DNA from: Cadophora sp. MPI-SDFR-AT-0126
Lineage: Eukaryota; Ascomycota; Leotiomycetes; Helotiales; Ploettnerulaceae
Length of the DNA: 64,000 nucleotides
Assembly (NCBI GenBank): GCA_020747065.1
Contig: JAGMVK010000006.1
Coordinates: 2,480,001 to 2,544,000, forward strand
Direction of reading: 5' to 3'
The position numbers were made by a program, and so were the translations under genes. The notes under the pieces are model-generated. The model did not search any database and had not been told where the DNA came from. It saw only the letters and a list, made by a program, of their open reading frames with translations. Below are positions 13,582-24,431 of the stretch, piece by piece; within the stretch, counting starts at the first letter, position 1, and the number at the start of each line of letters is the position of its first letter.

Positions 13582-14133
13582 ATCCGAGAAAGTGCAAAAT
13601 CATACTTGTAAACAGAAAAATATACATATCCGACGCGTGACACTCCATTTAGCCCACAAGCAGAACATCGACTGAGAACTGCCGGTACTCCCAGTTGCAG
13701 AAGGTCATGAAAAGGGTTGGGAATCGCAAGACATTCGACCCTTTTGATCAAAATTCATTCCGCAGTAATCACAATCTGAAAACAAATCGTGACAGTATAC
13801 AAACACGCTGTACACAACTAGGAATAGAAGCTTCCCTCGAGATTTTACCAGGAACATCCTACACTAGCAAGATGTAGGCAGACATATGCGCGTTTACGCT
13901 TTGGTTTCGATTTCCTGCAGGAATCTCTTGTTTCGGGTATTTCCTCTTTCCCCCCGCGCAACAGAAATTGGCCGCTCTCTTGTCATGGTCGCAAACCATG
14001 ACTTCGGGTTGTAACCATCCTGCCGCATATAGCAGGGACCAAACTTCCTCCCAAAAGCCTAGCTCGTGTATAGCCTAGCATCCCCAGTCGTCAGTCATCC
14101 AATTCAGTATCTTCGTACCATTCGACCCAGCAC
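13582..14133. other. Intergenic between convergent genes
   Basis: Separates the convergent 3' ends of the WSC gene and hsk3. No frame here looks coding; the space presumably holds both 3' untranslated regions. Confidence 0.5.
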
Positions 14134-14504
14134 TCAAGTCTCGCTCCCTGCTTGCCCTCTCTGCTGCTGCGTTTGTCCTTGTCCCTGTCCACCTGTAGAT
14201 CCAGCAATCGTCTCCTCGCCCAAGACTTTACTTGCTGCCATGAACCTATAACATATGTTAGTCTTCCAAATTCAACCCCATCGCCAAACCCTCGACATTT
14301 GCTCAAAGCCTTTTCTTCTCCTGTACCCCAGCACACCAATATCACGGCTTATAGAGCAGAGGAGACGTACAATCCACCATGCCAAGCTCCCAGCCCTCTG
14401 ACACTCTCCGCCTGTACGCTCGTCATCCGTAGGAGGTTCTCCAGATCCGCGAGGTTGGCAGATAACTGAGCAAGTTGCGCGTGGAGATGTGACTGTGTAG
14501 TCAT
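14134..14504 (-). CDS. hsk3: DASH complex subunit Hsk3
   Basis: Small subunit of the fungal DASH/Dam1 ring that couples kinetochores to spindle microtubules. Two exons on the minus strand, 14504-14371 and 14245-14134, encode 81 residues, the usual small size of Hsk3. The diagnostic motif lies near residues 8-40: HAQLAQLSANLADLENLLRM followed directly by TSVQAESVRGLG. It continues across the splice as HGGLFMAASKVLGEE, and then a Gln/Gly-rich tail. The 125-nt intron begins GTACGT and ends TTATAG; phase is kept (TT|G, Leu). The longer open frame on the same strand at 14272-14829 overlaps exon 1 in another frame and is not the gene. Family assignment rests on recalled pattern; the splice fit supports it strongly. 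Confidence 0.85.
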
Positions 14505-15334
14505 TGTCAGCTATGATGCGCTTGATATGCCCGGTCATAAATTGGAACTGGAGTATTTGATGATCTGCGAAAGAAAAGAGGCTCAACGTACCAGTTGTCG
14601 CGGTTTGATGCTGCTTGGAGCGGTTGAGAGACGCGGCGCGTTCGAGGTAGGCAGACGCGACGTCATTGTGTTGTTCGTTTGAGGTATACAGCAGTACAAT
14701 TTGTTTGCAAAGGAATGGGCGTTTGAATCTGCTGTGGAGTTGATCGCGGGGCTTTGGGCTTGTCAGCGGCTGATGAGGATGATGTTGAAAGAGCGCGAAG
14801 CGGGGTGAAGTCAATGTCAATAAACGCACGGACCATAGCCATTTACCAGAACTTCGTTCAATGCTTCACTTCTTCTTTCCTTCACATCCTTGGATGATTA
14901 AGTTTTGCTTATGCTGTTGGCTTGCGATTTATACATTTCGCTTTGATATCATCGAAAGACTATTTCATATGTTCGACGATCATGGATGAACCTGTTAGTG
15001 CAGGGCTACCAGTTAACATATCTTGTGGAGGACTTGTTCTTGTAAAAACTTGCTGCGATCAATCCGTTTTTATTGATACTTTCGTTCAGTTATTGGTTCA
15101 GGCAGATATCTTGGCGAGCTCATCTTGTGTCACCGTAAGCCAGAAGCATCCGCATCGCATGCAGCTGAGCGCCTAAGACATGCTCCTCAGCCTTGCACAG
15201 CCTCTTCATTGAAATCTATATGAGATGGAACCTACGCTTTCTATTCTGCAATACGATGCAAACCTCGCATGAATTCGTGGTCGGTGCTTGAATTTGTGGA
15301 AGTAACAAATTACTCTACAAGCATTCTCTCGAAC
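14505..15334. other. Intergenic between divergent genes
   Basis: Lies between the start of hsk3 (minus) and the start of the gene at 15335 (plus), so it should carry both promoters. No recognisable gene or motif. Confidence 0.45.
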
Positions 15335-15979
15335 ATGGCTGCACTACGACGGAAAAAGTGGCCAATAATCGGGTGGAAATGTGAGTCGCCTCCTCGAGAA
15401 GCACATCTCCTTCCCGGCCAGACGTAGGTCAAGTCAGCTTCTAATAATTGGCTTTGACTAGCTTTCATGAGCCCAAGCCATCTCCCAGCACCACTTCCAG
15501 GCTTCTTAGCAGAAGCCTCGGACGAGAGCAGATGCACCGCACGGCTACTAGAGGATGTAGACAGGCTCGTTCTGGATATACTTATCGCAGAAAAAGGCGC
15601 CGCAGATGAGAATGTAATAGAACTAAGATCGAAAGTGTACGAGCACAATGACGCTGATCTGTGGGCTTACTTCGCAGATGGAGGACAATATAAGTGGAAG
15701 GTGGCATTCGACGTTTTGCTTCTGCTGCTAGGCAGGTCAACTGGAAGAAGTAACTACGCACACGCTCAGGGGAAGATCAAAGGCTTTGAATTTGCACTTA
15801 TTCTACCTGCTATGCTAGATGAGTTCCAGCAAGCATGTCAATTGCCTCCTGTGGTCAAATACAGGCTCTTGATGAAAGCAGACACCATACGTAGCTTCCT
15901 CGACACTGCCGAGAAAGCTATGAGAGACCGATACTTGTACGAGATGAGTATATTCAAAGACACCCGTAGAGACCGGTAG
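15335..15979 (+). CDS. Uncharacterised 187-residue protein
   Basis: I do not recognise the family. Exons 15335-15380 and 15462-15979 are joined by an 81-nt intron (GTGAGT to TTTGACTAG). Without the first exon the frame could start at the ATG at 15467. The first exon adds a basic start (MAALRRKKWPIIGWK). The body is a mixed, charged alpha-helical protein with no signal peptide. One hydrophobic stretch (VAFDVLLLLLGRS, about residue 105) is probably a buried helix. The last third (PVVKYRLLMKADTIRSFLD) looks helical. Codon use and length make it a credible gene. Function unknown. Confidence 0.6.
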
Positions 15980-16116
15980 TATTATTTTGCGTTCATCCTT
16001 TTTAAACTTAGAGAGTATCTTTCGATTAACCAAGAACACAGAAATGTCAAGTTCATACGATTTCCAACAAAATACAAACCTGTACCTCGACATACATGGC
16101 ATATATCCATTGCAGT

Positions 16117-16596
16117 ATGTTTCACTTCTCCCGTACCACGAACAGTACTTCTGGAATCATCCTGACAGCCATCCCAGAAACCCAGCACCATCACAGCCTT
16201 GGTCTGCATTATCTCACTCATCTGCACCACGCTCCAAATCCTCTCCTTCACCACCACAATCGGCACATCTTCATTCGGACCCTCCTCCTACCACGACCCT
16301 GAATTTCTAAGCACCATCCAGCAATTCCTCATGCAGACACTCGGACTCTTTACACTCCTCGCACCAGCATTAAGTTCTCCCATTGACCAGAGCACATGGA
16401 CCTGGACACTAAGCATCTCAAGCTTCTTCTTCGGCTGTGCTACCATTCCCACCTATCTTCTCTGTGGAAATGCACTAAGAGCTCTGTTGTCTTGTTTGGA
16501 TCTGTAATGCAGACGTTTGTTATCCTGCAGATTGTTTTGAACGGCTCAAGCTCGGGCTCGGGTCAAGCGAAGGAGGAGAAAACGCATATTGAGTGA
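16117..16596 (+). pseudogene. Small multi-pass membrane protein with a broken frame
   Basis: From about 16180 one plus frame gives hydrophobic, membrane-like sequence: TITALVCIISLICTTLQILS, then a loop (SSYHDPEFLSTIQQFL), then TLGLFTLLAPALSS, then TWTLSISSFFFGCATIPTYLL. That frame stops at 16507. A different frame carries on naturally from about 16460 (SSVVLFGSVMQTFVILQIVL) to a stop at 16594-16596. No intron of normal size links the two, and one missing base near 16455 would explain it. No ATG fits the first frame cleanly; a GTATGT donor at 16115 and an acceptor near 16178 keep phase with an upstream stretch that has no ATG. It is either a pseudogene or a gene with a sequence error. Family not recognised. 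Confidence 0.35.
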
Positions 16597-16691
16597 GAGC
16601 ATCACTTGAATAGGCTTAAGAAGACTAATTCTTCTTAATCGTGAATTCATAACTCAAAAGGCTATATCGCGTCTCAAGCCATCAACCACTA

Positions 16692-17313
16692 CTACTTGCC
16701 ATCGCTCCTGATGTCTTTCCAGCCCCCTTTCAGGAACCGCTGGTCTGGTACCCAAAGCATAAAAGCGAGCAAAAGCTGATTGCTCGACACCGGTCCATAG
16801 CTTGATCCTCGACTGAAGCCACTCCAGTTCATAAACTTCTCAGAAATAGGACGGGCACCTTCCAATCCCCCAGGCGAAATGCTTAGAGCCACACCTGCAA
16901 GTACTGTCCCGCTCAACAGAGAAAGAGGGATGGCTCGCATTCCCTCCACCGATTTCCTTTTCCTCAACCTCTCCCATCCCCCTTCACCCCATCATCTCCA
17001 TCAACCTCCCCCTCCTCGAATACCTCGCCCTCGGATTCCACACCAATCCCTGGATCCTCTTCCTCAGACTTCTCTTCCGCTCTAGCACCGCCGCCGAATC
17101 CCCTGTCTGGGCGATCAGTGAGCCGGGTGCGAAGTCGATGACTTTGATTTGGTGGTAAATGAACTGATTCTGAGCTTGGATTTGGGTTTGGGAGTGAGAC
17201 TGAGAGTGAGAGTGCGTGGTGTATTCGTCTTCGTGGAGGGAAGGGGTGGGTGATTTGGTTTTGGGTTTTGGGGTACTGCAGGAGGTGGTGGTAGGGGATT
17301 TAATTGTTGACAT
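16692..17313 (-). CDS. Uncharacterised 188-residue protein with hydrophobic C-terminal half
   Basis: Minus-strand exons 17313-17024 and 16968-16692. A 55-nt intron (GTATTC to GAGAG) resolves what otherwise looks like a frameshift. The N-terminal half is Thr/Ser/Gln-rich and polar (for example SQSHSQTQIQAQNQ). The middle is basic (LERKRSLRKRIQGLVWNPRAR). The C-terminal half has two hydrophobic segments, LSLLSGTVLAGVALSI and SSNQLLLAFMLWV, which could be membrane helices or an organellar inner-membrane anchor. There is no signal peptide at the start. Family not recognised. The donor is not optimal, so the exact junction is provisional. Confidence 0.5.
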
Positions 17314-18719
17314 TTTGGCGGTTGGCGGATTGTGAGAGCTTTGTTTGGTAGGAGTGAGTAGGTCTGAGTATCCTTGAGATGGACGTAAAGCTTCTTGAAT
17401 GTCAAACTCTTTAGCTTTTGCAAACTCTAGCCAAAAAAATGTCTGTGAGAGAAAGCAAGTGCGTAAGCGATCAACAAATCCAACAAAGCATATCCCTAAA
17501 ACCCAAACAGCAGCCCTCGCAACCTAATTAACTATCCCCTCGAAATTACCACCCCCAATCTTAGGGTCTAGTATGACTTCACCACGCATCCATCTCCATA
17601 AAAATCTCCATAAAGCCCACTCTTACCGCTCGAAAGTCGAAACACCGATACTTCCTCAAAGCGAGCGAATCAAAACTCTCGAAAATCTCGTTTACAAGTA
17701 CGGACACTCTCTTGCAGGAATCCATCCGAGGAGCTGCCGGTACGGACTTGGTTGTTTTGTGACGGTGAGTGGATTGGATTGGATGGGATGGGATGGGTTT
17801 GATGGAGTGGAGATTTTGGATTTTGTATGGAGCTACTACTGTAAGGTGGTTGGAAGAGGATGAGGGAGATGATCCACTTGGTTGTTGCTGACTTACTACT
17901 CGGGATTCGGGAGAATTGAGGAATGATTTGACGAGAAAAGAGTACGAGGGGGGAGCATCACGGATGAGGGAGAAAGGACATGAACTCGGAGGAGAGTTTG
18001 CGGCTTAGGGGGAGGCGGTGTATGGATTCGCAGAGTTGAAGTTATGGTTCAGGGAGGCATGGTAGGCCGAGTAGATGGCTTGGTAGTGGTTCTGTCAGTT
18101 TTAGGCTGCAGGCTGCATGCTGAGTTGCGTGATAAGGGGATTCATGGTAGAAACAAGAAAGGAAGGGTGGATATCGCGTTTGGGGGAGGTTGGTACGGTA
18201 AACGCGGATGGTGGAAGAAGTTCGGATGTATACCTCATGCAAGAGATACCATCTTTCTTGAATGAACGACTTATCCTTTCTCCTCACTTCAGAAGCGTCC
18301 CTTGCACAAACCCAGCCCATTTCATTCAGCCACTCCATCGGGCCAACATCCATATATCGGGATCATCCCACGACTAAGTCAACAATGCGAGGCATGCACA
18401 TGAGAGGATATCAGATCTCAATTCGTGAACTGACCTCCGAACAGCGGGTGAGATGAATAGGCAAATGAGGCATTCGTCAATTGTACAAACAGAGACGCCA
18501 TCTCGATGCATTCCATTCCACCGCCAGACCAAGACGAGCAAGCAAGGCAAGCTCATCCATCATCATCAGCCAGAAGAGCCCTTCATTTGTAACGAGCATT
18601 CCATCTGTCCGAGTCCTGATCAAAGCAGTCCTCTCCTCCCCATTTCCATCATTCCATCCATTTCATTCAAAAGATAAGCAAACCAAAGCAACGCCCTATC
18701 CCACACTCAAATTGGCTGT
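17314..18719. other. Intergenic, no supported gene
   Basis: Normal-GC DNA between the start of the 188-residue gene and the stop of the eS30 gene. It contains short G/T-rich and GGGAT-like runs near 17780 but no frame with a recognisable domain. Confidence 0.45.
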
Positions 18720-19165
18720 TTATGTGGTTGGGTTGGGGTTCATCTGAGAGGTGTGTTAGTGGGGTGATTTGAGGGAAAGTTGATGGGTTTCGACGTACCT
18801 TCCGCTTGCCACCAGTGAGGGTAACATTCACGAAACGGCGGGTGTATGTGATTCTCTTCTTTGCGCGACCCTTGGGGGTCTTCTTCTTCTCTTGCTTCTC
18901 AACCTGTTCATGTACCCGTTAGCATTCGTTCATCTTCATCGCGTTGATTCTCAATCAGTCTGTCCTTGAATCCATCCCAGCTTCTCCATCGCAAAATCAT
19001 GACACCGTCAACTGTGTCGCCTGTTCCAGTGTCCCATCCATGCATTCATCCATCCCCAGCCCCTCCATCCCCCAAAACACATCGCAGATTGTATGTATAT
19101 CGTACCTTTGGTGTCTGAGACTTGACCTTTCCGGCACGAGCGAGGGATCCGTGGACCTTTCCCAT
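18720..19165 (-). CDS. rps30: 40S ribosomal protein eS30
   Basis: Structural protein of the small ribosomal subunit. Three short exons on the minus strand, 19165-19106, 18903-18799 and 18743-18720, encode 62 residues, the standard eS30 length. No single frame reaches 60 codons, so the gene is easily missed. The sequence starts [20 protein letters not shown]. It continues with the Lys/Arg-rich core [20 protein letters not shown] and ends GGKRK/MNPNPTT, matching the family throughout. All three junctions are phase 0 with GTACG donors and CAG acceptors; the introns are 202 and 55 nt. There is no ubiquitin-like fusion partner, unlike the animal FAU form. Identification is firm. Confidence 0.96.
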
Positions 19166-19689
19166 GATTGCGGTTTATCGGTTTCGTTGGTGTGAAAGTC
19201 GATACTGGGTGGCGACTCGTAATTAGCTACAATCCTCTCTCTGCAAGCAGTTCCCGACTCTGCACAACGTCGTATCGTGATATTCGATGCGAAAAGCAGC
19301 TGCGTAACAGTGTTGAAGGATGGAGACTCACAGGTTGGTGGTGGTTGTCGATGGAGAGATTCAAGTCGTCGTCGATTGGGGATTTTGTGAAAGTGTGGAA
19401 TTGCGAGCGGCGGCTCGCTAAGCATGGCGCTAGCTGCTAGGGCATTGTGAGGCGCAGTCACAGTCACGAGGGATTAGTCATCCTGTACCTTCAAAACTTT
19501 GCAGTTGTGTTCCGGTCAGCATCACTCCAGTTCGCAATGACTTCGCAAAGAAAGCTGCCAATGAGTTGATCATTACCAAAGTGTTCGATCCAGCGAGTAT
19601 ATTCTCTATATCCGCAAATCCGTAGAACAGCGACAAAAATGCCTCCACGTGCAGATACGCCATATCGGAGCCGGTTCAAGCCGGAACAA
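19166..19689. other. eS30 promoter region up to the AT-block boundary
   Basis: Normal-GC DNA upstream of eS30, presumably its promoter. Composition switches sharply to AT-rich near 19690. No gene seen. Confidence 0.45.
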
Positions 19690-19991
19690 CTGATCTCCTG
19701 ATCAAATAAAAACTTATAAAGAAATCGAAACCCTTTGAAATGACTTTTATATAAGTGAAAGTGTTTGAAGACTTTAAAATACACTCTTTTTGGTAAGTGT
19801 TTTATATTATTATAATTCAAAGTTAAAAATAAAAATTAAAGCAAATGTTTTTAATAAAGTTATAATTAAAATATTTTTATAAAAATATAAAAAATTAGTT
19901 AATAATTTATAGTATTCTTTTTAAAGATAATAGAATCTATTAAAATAAACTATAATATATATAATAAAAAGTACTAGTTATTATATGTTTT

Positions 19992-20213
19992 TGTAACGTT
20001 GAAGTGACGGAAGTGCTGGAAATAGGGGTACTCAGGTTTAGCCGGAATATTACCGGACGGAAGCCGGACCAGATTCGTGTATATATAGGACCGCTCCTCC
20101 TGTGAGGGCTCCTTACCTTCTTGTTTCCTTCGTACCAGACCTATAATATTACTATTTGCCTACCCTCTTGCTCCCATACTTGATACTGCACTTAGTAATA
20201 TTGTGTCGTTACA
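19992..20213. mobile_element. Solo LTR, 222 bp, not RIP-mutated, with GTTTT target duplication
   Basis: Begins TGTAACG and ends CGTTACA, a 7-bp perfect terminal inverted repeat with canonical TG...CA ends. It is flanked by GTTTT (19987-19991) and GTTTT (20214-20218), a 5-bp target-site duplication. The interior has normal GC and a TATATATAGG box near 20080, while the DNA on both sides is very AT-rich. It therefore arrived, or was reduced to a solo LTR, after the surroundings were mutated. No internal retrotransposon domain is present. Confidence 0.85.
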
Positions 20214-20855
20214 GTTTTTTAATATATTAAAGAGTAGAGTTAATTAGGTATTAATTGTTTAATTATTTTTAAATCTTCTTCGATTATAAAGCCTTAGAGT
20301 ACTTTATAATAACTACGTAGTTAATAAGTCGCTAAATAAGTCGAAATCCTTTTAAAGTTCTATTTTATAGTTATATATTAACTTAATAAATAAATATTAC
20401 TATAGATATATTTTTTAGGTAAAAATAAAACATAGGACTATAAAACTAAAATAAAGTCGAAATAAAATAAAACTGATTATTTTATTTAAATTAGTTAAAT
20501 CTATAGCTTTTATAGCTTTTAAAAAAACTATAAAAATATTTTCATTTAGTTTAATAAAGTTTATAGATATTAACTTTAAAATAGAAGTAATAGTTAATTT
20601 ATTATATTTAAACTAAATAACTAAAGTCTTAGAACTTCTTTATTAAAAAGCTTAAGAAAACTTAAATAAATAATATAAACTTCGATTTAATAGACTCTTT
20701 TTATATAAATATTATATATTAGTTTTTAATTTATAAAACTTATAGATTTATTTTATTTAAAAAGCTTATACTTAGATTTCGATAATATATTTAAGTAAAA
20801 CTAAAATATATATATTATTCTATTTATAATACTTTTAACTCTAGATATTACGAAA

Positions 20856-20943
20856 TGTTATATAATATATTAATAACTATTATATAATATATTAATAACT
20901 ATTATATAATATATTAATAACTATTATATAATATATTAATAAC
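20856..20943. repeat. 22-bp tandem repeat, four copies
   Basis: Four consecutive 22-bp units (core TATAATATATTAATAAC) followed by a partial fifth. The first unit starts TGTTAT where the others start TATTAT, a G-to-A difference of the kind RIP makes. Confidence 0.85.
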
Positions 20944-21486
20944 TATTATATATATTACTAAGTAAATTATTTTTAAAAAAAAAATAACCCCCTGGGATTA
21001 TTTATTTATTTTTTATTTTAAATAACTTATAGTAATATTTAATAATAAATTATAAAAAGTTAACTTAAAAACAAATTCAGTTGTAATATAGTATTAATAG
21101 TTATAAATTAAATAATTAAAGAGTATATGTTTATTTTATATTATTTTATAATAATAATAAAGGATATAATTACTTTGTTTATATTATACTACTACTACTT
21201 TAATAGACCTCTTAAGTTTATTATATCTAATCGAGGACTATAATTTATATTGATTTTTTAAAGAGAATTCTATTAAATTTTAAATATTAAAGTAAAACTC
21301 TTTATAATATATTATATATAAACAAATAAATAAACGAAGATTATAAACTATTATTAAAATAATTAGTTAAACCTCTTATTAATAATAGACTATACTTAAT
21401 TAACTCTTTAATATAAGTTTATTAATGTAAGTCTATATAAGTTTAAATATGCATATATATTATATATATCCTTTAACTAAGATTAG

Positions 21487-21940
21487 TATAATAGTTCGGT
21501 ATTTACTTATTATAAATATAAAAAGCTATAGTTAATCTCTAATAACTAAGAAGTAAGTATATTATAAAAGTAATTAAAGATAATTACTAAGTATTAAATA
21601 AGAATACTATTTTAAGTTAAGTATAAAGCTCTTATTTAATAATAAATATACTAGTCTTATATAAAACTTCTATTCTTCTTAGATCTCTTAAGATCTTAAG
21701 ATCTTAAAGATCTAGTAAGATCTTAAGATTTATTATATAACTTAAAGTTATATAATATAGTAATTAAATAGCTATCTAATTATTTACTTTATTTAATTAT
21801 TATATAATATAAGTAAGTTTTAGGATCTTATTAGTTCTTAGAAGCTATTCTCTTAGGATTTACTTAGTTTTTAAAAGTATACTAGCTTCTATAATATTTC
21901 CTCTTAGGGCCTCTCGGATCGCCTAGAAGCGTTCGTAATA
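21487..21940. mobile_element. Solo LTR, 454 bp, heavily RIP-mutated, ATTAG target duplication
   Basis: Homologous end to end with 22579-23020. It starts TATAATAGTTCGGTATTTAC and ends GCGTTCGTAATA. It is flanked by ATTAG (21482-21486) and ATTAG (21941-21945). The ends read TA...TA where canonical LTR ends would be TG...CA; a CpA-to-TpA change on each strand explains this. Much more AT-rich than its sister copy, so probably the older insertion. Confidence 0.8.
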
Positions 21941-22578
21941 ATTAGCTTAAACTAAATAAGCCAGTTATTATTTTAAAAAAGGTAGACCTTAAGACGTTTA
22001 TATAATTATCAATTAAATATATAATCGGTTTCGAGAAGTATTCGCTAATTTTACTACTTTTGAAGTAGTAACTCTTAGAGTATATATCTCACTTCTTATA
22101 TATTTTAAATATTAAAACTACTCTTATTTTTATTAAAACCTGTATTATATATAAGTATCGCGCCGAAAACAAGCCGCCGAGAAATATCTCTGACTTATAA
22201 AGCCGAAGTTTAGATTTATTAAATATATAGCTACTTAATTTCTTAAATTGTAAAGTTTAAGAACTTACTTCGCTCTAGTATATATTCAATCATCGATTAT
22301 TATAAAGTACGAAATCGTAATACCTTTAAAACTCTTCTTCGATATAATACTTTATTAAAAACTATTCCTTGAAACAATTATTATTACGAACTATAACGAT
22401 AATTGAGTTATATGTTATATAATATATATCGTATCTTATAAATTATCAGAGGAACCGCGGAATAAGGCCTTAGGCTTAATCAGGACTAGCCCTATTAAGT
22501 ACCTATATCTACTTAAATATTAAATAATATTCTACTCTTTCTTTCCTTTTCTTCTTAGTTTAGAATTCTTGAATATAT

Positions 22579-23020
22579 TATAACGGTCTGGTATTTACTT
22601 GTTATAAATACAGAGGCTCTAAGTGAATCTCTGATAATTAAGAAGTAAGTGTATCACGTAAATAATTGAGACAGTTACTACTATAATTAAGAATACTATT
22701 TAAGTTAAGCACGAAGCTCTTATTTAACAGTAAATGTACTAGTCTTTTATAGAGCCTTTATTTCCTTACGGATCTTCTAGGATCTTTGGATCTTAAGGAT
22801 CCAATAGGATCCCTAAATCTATCACGTGACCTGACCGCAGAAGCCTGCGGCTAATTCGCCGTATTATATAATACTATTATAATGAATACTACGTGATACA
22901 TGTTTTCCAGACTCTTATTAGCTCCTGTGAGCTCTGCTCCTAGGAGCCACTAGGCTCCCGGGTGTACGCCTGCTCTAAGGATATCTCCTCCTGGAGGGTC
23001 GCCCAGGAGTGTTCGTAATA
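22579..23020. mobile_element. Solo LTR, 442 bp, lightly RIP-mutated sister copy
   Basis: Second copy of the LTR at 21487-21940. It starts TATAACGGTCTGGTATTTAC and ends GTGTTCGTAATA, and is flanked by TATAT on both sides (22574-22578 and 23021-23025). The duplication is weak evidence in such AT-rich DNA. It keeps GC-rich stretches lost in the other copy, such as CTCCTGGAGGGTCGCCCAGG near 22990 and repeated GGATC words near 22770-22810. Confidence 0.75.
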
Positions 23021-24020
23021 TATATAATATTATTCTAGCTAACCTTACTACGCTGATAAGAACTTCGTAATAATTGTGTTTTTATATAATATATAAATAA
23101 AAACATAAGAGCGACTTTCTATATATTTATAACTTCGCCGAAATCGACAAAGTAATTAAAATAAAACCTTATATATAAAATCTTTAAAAACGCCGGTAAA
23201 TTGAAGCATTGACCTCGGAAAAAGCCTTTTTCAAAAGATATATAGAAATATAAATATTATATATAATATAAAAAGGAAAAAACACTTAAACAAAACTATA
23301 ATAAAATATATTAGTTTAACGAAGTTATTTTTTATATTAATTTTAACGAATCGATCTTTTATATAACTCGTAGAGTCGAAGAAGAATACTTCGAAAATAA
23401 CTTAAAGCCTAGCTTTAAGTTAGAAAGAACAACTATTAGTATTTAGTTTTGTTTTATAAAGACAAAATAGATCTATTAGTAATTTTTTTTTTAAAAAAAA
23501 AGATACTATAACAATAGCTCGATATTTGAAACTATTAAAAAGCACTTTTTGCCTTTTTATTGATAAATAAAACGAAAATATAATTTAGAAGTAGTTATAT
23601 AAAAAGATAACGCTTTATAGTATAGGGTAAAGCTAGTTATCAATTAGCTCGATAAACAAAGAGTTAAAAGGCTTTATTAATCTTCTTAATCTCTTAATCT
23701 TTTACTTATTAAAAATTTTTAATTAAAAAAAGAAAATATAAAATTAAAAATCAAAATATAATAAAAAAACATTAAAAGAAATCTGACTTATAATTTTTAA
23801 AGAATTGCTTTTAAAACTTAATACCTCTATATTAAAGCGTTTAACTATATATTTGAAAAATAAGAGAGAATCGATTAAGTATTAAAATAACTTTAATTTG
23901 ATATATTTGACTTAATTATATCTGTTTTCGTTGTAAAGTTATATATATTGCAAGTGGAATATATATTAAACCTAAAGTAGCGAACAATTCTTAGAACTAA
24001 TTGTATAGTACGTAAAAGGT

Positions 24021-24431
24021 AGATAAAGAAATACTTTAAAAAGTATAAAATAAAAAACAGCGAGATGTTAACAAATACTAGTACGAAGTGGACTGGGATG
24101 TGGGAGATTTAATGTGAGTAACTACTAAGAATTGGAAGACGATACAGTCGATTAATGATAGTAACTATGAAAAGCTTCAAAAGAGTTCTACTTTCTCAAT
24201 ATTAATCTACTGTAAGTACTCTGTCTATGTGTGTAATAACTCAAACTAGCCCTCGCACCTCTATTAATGCCTTCTAAAAGCGACTAAACAAAGGAAATAA
24301 TGGTTGAATCCAAACTAATGTAAAAGAGAATCGGTACGTGACCATATTAAGAAGTGCTAGGGAGAATGCACTACGAATTAAAAGTTGGCATGTTCCTACC
24401 GACCTCAGTCTCCCCCTCGCACGAGACTCCT
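24021..24431. other. Short region between AT block and ABC transporter stop codon
   Basis: Composition returns to normal here. Probably the 3' untranslated region and terminator of the ABC transporter. No gene seen. Confidence 0.4.

Larger units (their letters stand above)
19690..24020. repeat. AT-rich RIP-like block with degraded transposon DNA
   Basis: About 4.3 kb of very AT-rich DNA with no open frame of 60 codons. TpA-rich texture and paired copies differing mainly by C/T and G/A changes fit repeat-induced point mutation of old transposons. It is interrupted by less AT-rich islands at the solo LTRs (19992-20213 and 22579-23020). A small C-run (CCCCCTGGG) near 20985 is another relic. No transposase or reverse transcriptase can be read. 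The block ends about 400 bases before the stop codon of the ABC transporter. Confidence 0.8.

Noticed and set aside
14272..14829. 185-codon open frame on the minus strand
   Set aside because: Overlaps hsk3 exon 1 and its intron in a different frame; the spliced Hsk3 reading is far better supported.
16984..17050. Apparent frameshift between two minus-strand frames
   Set aside because: A 55-nt intron from 17023 to 16969 joins them in phase, so no frameshift is needed.
21487..23020. One retrotransposon bounded by two LTRs
   Set aside because: Each copy has its own matching 5-bp flanks, and the DNA between them (about 640 bp) is too short for an internal region; two solo LTRs fit better.
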